64,000 nt of DNA. Source: Phyllostachys edulis (lineage: Eukaryota > Streptophyta > Magnoliopsida > Poales > Poaceae). Both the position numbers and the translations under genes were made by a program. The notes below the pieces were generated by a model that was not told the origin of the DNA, did no database searches, and saw only the letters and a program-made list of their open reading frames with translations. Positions 58,601 through 64,000 of this stretch are shown here, one piece after another. Each line of letters begins with the position of its first letter. The stretch's first letter is position 1. The stretch covers positions 68,653,482 to 68,717,481 of the forward strand of contig CM070562.1 in the NCBI GenBank assembly GCA_036346405.1. The letters are read 5' to 3'.

Positions 58601-60748
58601 GTCCAGTCAATGAACAGCTTGGAGACCTGCCGAAAATGCTCAGCATCCCGTAATGGAGTTGTGGCGCCTTCTTTGAAAAAGAGCCAGATTATAGTTAGTC
58701 AAGGATCGGTTCCTCATATTTGCATATCTAGGATCTGGAGTCCCAACCCAGTCGTAGATGTTATGATAACGCCTTTGACCACCTACCTTGTTCAGATGAT
58801 ATCTGAGATCGCCTGAATCAAGTAGTCGTTTCTCTTGGCTAGGAGGAGTGACTGCTGTGAAGAGCCGTCTTCCCTTGTAATTTCCTGGTCGAAGCCTACG
58901 AGGGGGTCTTGGTGTTGCTCGATCCTTTGCACGACCATGTTGTCCTTTACTGAAAGAGGAGCACTGGGACGAGATCATCGTGTGACTTTGTGAATTCCTC
59001 TGCTCCCGGTAAATTTCTGTACGCCGCATGGTTTGTTGGAGGATCTCCGACACCTGACCTGCAAGCTAAACATAATCTGTAGTTCCTGCTAAAGCAGGGT
59101 CTAGATTATTCAAGATATTCTGAACTCGTTGCAGGTTTTTTAAAGTTACCGAAGACCATGGTAAATTTCTGCTTGCAGTGGGTGTCTGATGAGTCGAGTT
59201 ATCCCTCGACCTCCCGGATGGCCTTGCCTGATTCCTTACTCGTGAGGAGGTAGGAACATGTGAATTAACTGATGCACGACCATCAGTTCGGTTGCCTCCA
59301 GTAGTTAGTGCATAAGCGCCCGTACCATTTCCACCAGCAGGTGGTGACGAGTTAACCTGTGGAGGACTGTGCATGGTATCCGGATTGGTATCTCTGATTG
59401 TGTAAACCTCGTGGTGCCAACAGTGATCTTCCGAGGAACTTCCGTCGTAGCTAAGGGAGAGCCTTTCAGCGCTTCTGCAAGGAGCTTCCACGATACAGAG
59501 CGGTCGGAGATTACTGCCTCTGGTAGGCTTTGTGGTGGACTTATCCTGATCCGGCGGACCGCCGATCGTATGCTAAGTTTCACCATGCCCACTTGGCCAA
59601 CGATCGGTGATAACTTTATTGATACCCTTACTAGATGTTGTTTGGCCATCGGAATATGTAGGAGCTGTTGGTGTCGTAGCAAAAAAGGACTAAACAGTAG
59701 AAAGAGAGGACCCCTGGTATACATGGGGGTATCCGAAGGGTTCTCAAGAGGGGACTGGTTACCAGGAAGTATATTGTATTTAAATGTCCTGAAAAAGAGT
59801 CCCTTTCTTACATGGGGGTAGAGTGCTATTTGTAGCCAACTAGCAGGGCACTCGAGATTACATATCTACCCCTAGGAAGGTACTGTCTGTGTAGGGACAA
59901 CAGGGTCCTTTCCTACCCCTATGTGTAGTTTCCGGTCCATGGTGGGCTCCTGTGGACCTGGCTCACCCAGCCGGTGTGCCTGGTCCACCTGTCTTCTCTC
60001 TTCGCTCCTAGTAGGGTTGTTTTGGACACCCTTCGAGCACCTCTCGAGCCTCCTTCAGCTGACCTTTCGGGGGACCTTCGGACCGCCCTCGGGGTACCTC
60101 CTGTACCCTTCGGCGACCCTTCGGAGGCTTCGGGCCGCCCTCGGGGTACCTCCTGTACCCTTCGGCGACCCTCTGGAGGCTTCGAGCCGCCCTCGAGGTA
60201 CCTCCTGTACCCTTCGGGCAAACACCCCCCAGGGACCTCCTGTGGCTTCGGTACTATTCGCTAGGTTGCTGGGGCTGGTGGGCTGCCCCTACGACAGTTG
60301 GCGAATGCTAGTCGCCCATGACAATATCGAGAGTACTTGGACTCTCTGGTCGCCGTGCTGGGCTCCCATTGTCGTTTCTGCCGGTCGGATTGACCTAACT
60401 TGTAGAGGCGTTCGGATGTTCCGAACTGGTCGGAATGAGTGGTTCCTCTGAGAGCGCCATTGTTGGTGGCGATGTATCCTCATCCATCCGGTCGATTTCG
60501 TCAATCTCTACGATTGGCGAACCGGTGGAGGAGGAAGAGGACGATGACATCCCGTTTTCTTCCATGGCGTAGATGCATGCGTCCATGTCGAGGTTGGATT
60601 AGTCCGCCAGGTCGAACCAGTTTTCCTCATCCCAAGTTCTCACCATATTCGCATGAGTGATAATGGAACAAAGGAAGTGGATGAGGAATGCTTGAGCGAA
60701 GTGATCTTTAAGAACTCAATGCCTTCTTCCCCACGGACGGTGCCAGCT
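58600..60748 (-). pseudogene. Element E: PBS, gag N-terminal half (fused to gag of A), split by F
   Basis: Element E is a third Tat-like element. After its LTR comes the PBS GCTGGCACCGTCCG, then gag from 60646: TWDEENWFDLAD, a stop, and MDACIYAMEENG with a poly-Ser run. After F it continues with the Ser/Pro-rich frame 59491-59066 and the frame 59053-58640, ending LALFQRRRHNSITGC, where it merges into A-like gag. The rest of E (capsid, pol, other LTR) is absent. Loss by recombination between the related gag genes is the simplest explanation. Confidence 0.7.
59672..60296. mobile_element. Solo LTR F, 625 bp
   Basis: It starts TGTCGTAGC and ends CCTACGACA (8-base terminal inverted repeat TGTCGTAG/CTACGACA), with TSD GTTGG at 59667-59671 and 60297-60301. 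Inside is a tandem block (60080-60225) of GGTACCTCCTGTACCCTTCG units, about three copies. No coding domain. The strand of the parent element cannot be told. Confidence 0.85.
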
Positions 60749-61350
60749 GTCGACGATCGAGTCGCCAATCTTATGAAATGAAAAGAGGAAAATGGTAGAA
60801 AGTTCTTGGGAGAGAATAAAACTACTCTTTATTGCTATGAACTGACTATTACAGGGGTGCCTTCGACAAGGCGGTGGACTAATCCTAATTACACTGAGCG
60901 TAATGCTTGCTATGCTATTAAAATCCAATTGTCTGTTGATCTTCCTAATTGGATTCCATCTCCTTCTCTGTCGCTTGCGTTCTTCTTTAAGTAGTAAACG
61001 AAGTAGCAGCGTTACTCCTGGAAGTGGCGCTAGTTGGAAACGTCACGTTCGGTCAGAGCGAGGCAGCAGTTGATAAAGTATCAACCGTTCGGCGGTTGTA
61101 CATCTGTGAGACACACAACTGTAGGGTGGAATATACCCGGAGTCAGACCCAGATACCAGTTCATTGCTTCTGCGAGCGGTCATCTGGTCGGGAACTGGGT
61201 TCAGGCCCTTCGTCCGACCAGGGTATCCTCAGAATAACCTCTGGAATCCTTACGACCATGGAGGTCGTGAGCCTTAGGGGTTATGACCATGAAGACATAT
61301 GGTCTTTTATTATGTATTAAAGTAACACATCGAGAGTTTAATCCTCATCA
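60748..61350 (-). repeat. Element E 5' LTR (603 bp)
   Basis: Plus reading TGTCGACGATCG...AATCCTCATCA. In minus orientation it begins TGATGAGGAT and ends CGTCGACA, followed by the PBS. It lies inside gag of A, where 61351 resumes with GCCTTCTCTTTAGAAAAG. It contains one GTCGT hairpin (TTACGACC/GGTCGTGA) near 61249-61271. Confidence 0.82.
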
Positions 61351-62699
61351 GCCTTCTCTTTAGAAAAGAAGGGTTGATATCACCAGGTGATCGTAGACGA
61401 TGATACCCGGTCGTAGGTGGACCCGACCTATGATAGGTCTCAGTCCTAAGAGGGTAATACTCCTCGTAGTCCATCTGCTATTACAGATATCTAGGTTGGA
61501 GTGGTGAACGATCACCTCCCCTAGGAGCTTGTCAATCATCAGGCGTTCGAAGAACTCTTCTTCAACTAGAGTTAAGGTTAGGGGAATGACACAACCTGTT
61601 ATCGCGCCGATCTCCATTAGGTGAGTTATTCGAATGACTGGTGGTCGATGGAGTCGTACCACTACGACTTCCAGAATAATGTTGGCGAGGATGCTCAACT
61701 CTTGCCATCATGCTCCAAAGCCTTCGTGCGATCTCTTTAGCGAAGAGGTCGTACCCTGGCACTCGTGCGAATTCTTGAGTTGGGTTCTCGAGCAAATCGT
61801 TTATATGTTGGAGTTCCCGAGCTTCCTTGGACTGATATTGAATGCACCTAGGAAAATTTCTCTAAGCCGCAATTCTTTTCCTTCGGGTTGTCTCAGGATC
61901 ATCCACATTCGATCCTTGAGTTTGACTCAATGGAGTGCGATCATTTCGAGGATTTCTCCCACGCTCATCAGAGTGTTGATCCTGTTCATTGCCGAAGGCC
62001 TCCTCGCCATTGCCATGAGAGGTCGGAGTGTGTGATCGGCGGGGAGCATCATCAGGCCTGCTTCGAGGAGAGAGATCATGATCTGAGGCGAGGATGAAGA
62101 CCTCCTGTGTATGATTTCTACTTGTGCTTGAGGCCTCCTAGCTTGAAGAGTGGTCAAATGACATTGTCTGGCGACTGGAGTAAACCCCTCCAAGAAGAGG
62201 GATTCCGGGTTATAACTGTCTCCGTCCGTAGGTGTGCCCTACGATGGAATGGTCGAACCCGTAGGAACATCGTGCTCCCCCAGATCCTCTACAGGGGTAA
62301 CCGAGGAGTTACCACCACCAGATGCTGATGGAGTTCCGGAATGATGGCTTCCAGGACTTACCGCATCAGGTCGGACTGCCTCACACAGACTTGAACATTT
62401 GGAGGGAGAACCCTCGTCATGTTGTGAGCCTACCTTGGTGCAATCTCGATTGTGGTCGGATAGGCCTTTGCCCTCTGAGGAAACTAGTCCCTCATTTGGA
62501 CGTACTGTTGTGGGGGAAAAGGATTCCTCCTCAACTCCATCGGTGGCATGGTCTCCTGGATACAACGAATGATCTTTGGAGGCGGCATTACCATAGGATG
62601 AAATGATACTCGACTCGTAGTTGAAGCTGACATCCATGTCGATGTCTGCGTAGTTGGCCAAGTCAAACCAATTCTCCTCGTTCCACTCTCTTGTCATGG
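61351..62699 (-). pseudogene. Element A gag N-terminal part
   Basis: The start MTREWNEENWFDLANYADID is at 62697, followed by an acidic Ser-rich segment (SPTTVRPNEGL, KVGSQHDEGSPSK). The frame 61795-61562 reads LENPTQEFARVPGYDLFAKEI, matching gag of B. The gene ends at YQPFF-S, where E inserted. Confidence 0.8.
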
Positions 62700-62766
62700 A
62701 AGCATTAGGAAAAAAGAAAATTTATTAACAAGGAATCACCTGAAGATCCTCATGATCGGCACCAAC

Positions 62767-63543
62767 TGTTGGTGATCTAGAACCGATCTTACGTATGATT
62801 GTTTGATTCAGAGGGGTCTCCAAGACTAAGACTACGCAGATAATGACACAGATTTTATACAAGTTGGTGCCTTCTCCGGAGAGAATAACAACCCTACTAT
62901 TGTGCTAGTGTATTGAGTATAATGATTACAATCAAGAGGAAGACTAATATTTAATGTCTTGTACTCCTAATCGATCCCTCCTTCTGCCTTCTGACTTCAA
63001 CATTTATATAGCAGATGAAGAGGTGGTAGTTTCTCCAAATAAAGAGACGCCTTAACGTTCCAAATGATGAACCGCTTTATGGTGGTTGTTGTCAAGGGCG
63101 TGGCACCCCCACGTCGTTAGGCAGTTATTGTCAGAGACAGAAGTGATTCATGCGATTACTCACAGAGAATAACAGCGTATATCAAATACCCATGTGCAAA
63201 ACACAGCGCATAAGACTCCCTAACCGACTGGGCTCACATGCTTATAGACTCCATCGATAAAGAAGCAGTCGTAACCAACTAGGTTGTGGATATACTTACG
63301 ACCACAAGGTGCTCTTTGATAAGGCTCACAACCTTAGGTCAGTCGTAGAAGAACTTACGACCAAGAGCTAGTCGTAGAAAAGACTTACGACTAGGGGGTA
63401 GTCGAAGTAGAACTTACGACTGCTCGATTAAGTTCCTCCCTTACAAATAGTAAAAGGTATATCTATAGATAATGTAAGAATACTTTTATTTATAATAAAA
63501 ATTATAGATAAATAATTAAATAATAATTATTACATCCTCGTCA
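62767..63543 (-). repeat. Element A 5' LTR (777 bp)
   Basis: Plus reading TGTTGGTGATCTAGAACC...ACATCCTCGTCA. It pairs with 16764-20660 and has the GTCGTA hairpin array at 63298-63424. Point changes to the other A LTR are more frequent than between the B LTRs. Confidence 0.92.
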
Positions 63544-64000
63544 AATCTAAACAACATCAAACACAATAATATTTCGTGGACATGGGCCGAGCTGCCACCG
63601 GAGCGGTTGTCACGGGCCACCAGGGAAGCGTGCGTCGGTTTGTTGTTTGATGAACGAGTATGCTACTGTGAGTCGGGCGTGTATACTACCGTGTCGCTAG
63701 CTGACTCGGCACGGGTTGGCCGTACGTGCGCATGGTCAGCTAGCGACCGCGCCGTGGGAGATAAATTCGTACGCCTGCAGGGCCTCGCGTCTCGGACTTA
63801 GCTCACCGTCGTTGCGCGTGGGCGGACGCACCAGCAGCGGCGGATCAGGATATTCAAGATGGGTGTTCAAAGTTACAAAAGTATTGATCCAGGATACTGT
63901 TCAGGCAACTCATTGGAAGGATGTTCTATCTGGTTCTGAACATTGCTTTCAATAGATTTCAGTTCTGACGTCGAGTGGATGATTTCTTATGTCTCTTAAC
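63544..64000. other. Right flank of the nest, no gene recognised
   Basis: TSD AATCT, then GC-rich sequence with two overlapping open frames (63607-63801, 63716-63955) lacking any motif. It was contiguous with 16763 before element A inserted. Confidence 0.5.

Larger units (their letters stand above)
16764..63543 (-). mobile_element. Element A: Tat-type Ty3 retrotransposon, host of the whole nest
   Basis: LTRs lie at 16764-20660 (interrupted) and 62767-63543, flanked by the TSD AATCT (16759-16763 and 63544-63548). In minus orientation the LTR starts TGAC(A/G)AGGAT and ends ACCAACA/CCGACA. A PBS follows the right LTR and a G-rich PPT precedes the left LTR. Coding order on minus is gag, PR, RT, RNaseH, archaeal-type RNaseH, IN. 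A spliced antisense ORF faces pol on plus. The order and the second RNaseH place it in the Tat lineage. All coding parts carry stops or frameshifts. Insertions G, C (with H, B and D1), D2 and E (with F) account for most of the 46.8 kb. Confidence 0.9.

Noticed and set aside
59921..60451. 176-residue open frame (+) with repeated Pro/Ser words
   Set aside because: It runs across the end of solo LTR F and its tandem repeats into E gag on the other strand; not conserved coding sequence.
1..64000. tRNA or rRNA genes
   Set aside because: No cloverleaf-like A/B box pairs or rRNA core sequence were noticed on reading; PBS motifs only resemble tRNA 3' complements. A tRNAscan run would settle it.

Overview
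This window is nuclear DNA from a grass (Poaceae). The signs are GT-AG introns in host genes, a nuclear gene for a chloroplast protein with a GC-rich first exon, and a dense nest of plant LTR retrotransposons (Tat and Del/Tekay Ty3 clades, Copia-type LTRs). The species cannot be read from the sequence.

Left third (1-16763), gene space in decay. A 5'-less RPN7 (26S proteasome lid subunit, five exons, 1558-2764, +) is followed by a complete-looking five-exon HHL1 (thylakoid high-light protein, 3614-5392, -). Next come a ~1.05-kb foldback element (5958-7006), a 261-bp MITE-like element (7943-8203), a beta-tubulin first-exon pseudogene split by an 877-bp LTR-like insertion (8744-9837), about 4 kb of AT-rich DNA with two degenerate repeat families, and a 5'-truncated LINE (14153-16055, -).

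Right three quarters (16764-63543), one retrotransposon nest readable to the base from target-site duplications (TSDs). Element A is a Tat-type Ty3 element on the minus strand (TSD AATCT). It holds solo LTR G in its left LTR (TSD ACTTA), element C inside its integrase (TSD AATAG), Copia-type solo LTR D2 inside its RT (TSD TTTCT) and element E inside its gag. C is a Del/Tekay chromovirus on the plus strand with 3.1-kb LTRs and a PBS resembling the initiator-Met tRNA type. It contains solo LTR H just behind its PBS (TSD GACTT) and the full-length Tat element B in its right LTR (TSD GAACC). B contains Copia-type solo LTR D1 (TSD AAGTA). E contains the 625-bp solo LTR F (TSD GTTGG). The order of many events follows directly: A before C before B before D1, and E before F.

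How the parts work together: A and B each carry gag-PR-RT-RNaseH-archaeal-type RNaseH-integrase on the minus strand and, facing it on the plus strand, a spliced ORF with a 'putative gypsy-type transposon' domain and a coiled-coil tail. Between the two convergent units lies a block of three hairpin-bearing repeats conserved in both elements. All gag-pol copies are damaged by stops or frameshifts.

The most unusual signal is a set of short hairpin arrays built on GTCG cores (GTCGTAAG...CTACGAC, TTTCGAC...GTCGAAA). They occur in LTRs of the Tat elements and of C, with looser forms in D and E, and again in introns of the antisense ORF. In several units both hairpin arms have changed together.
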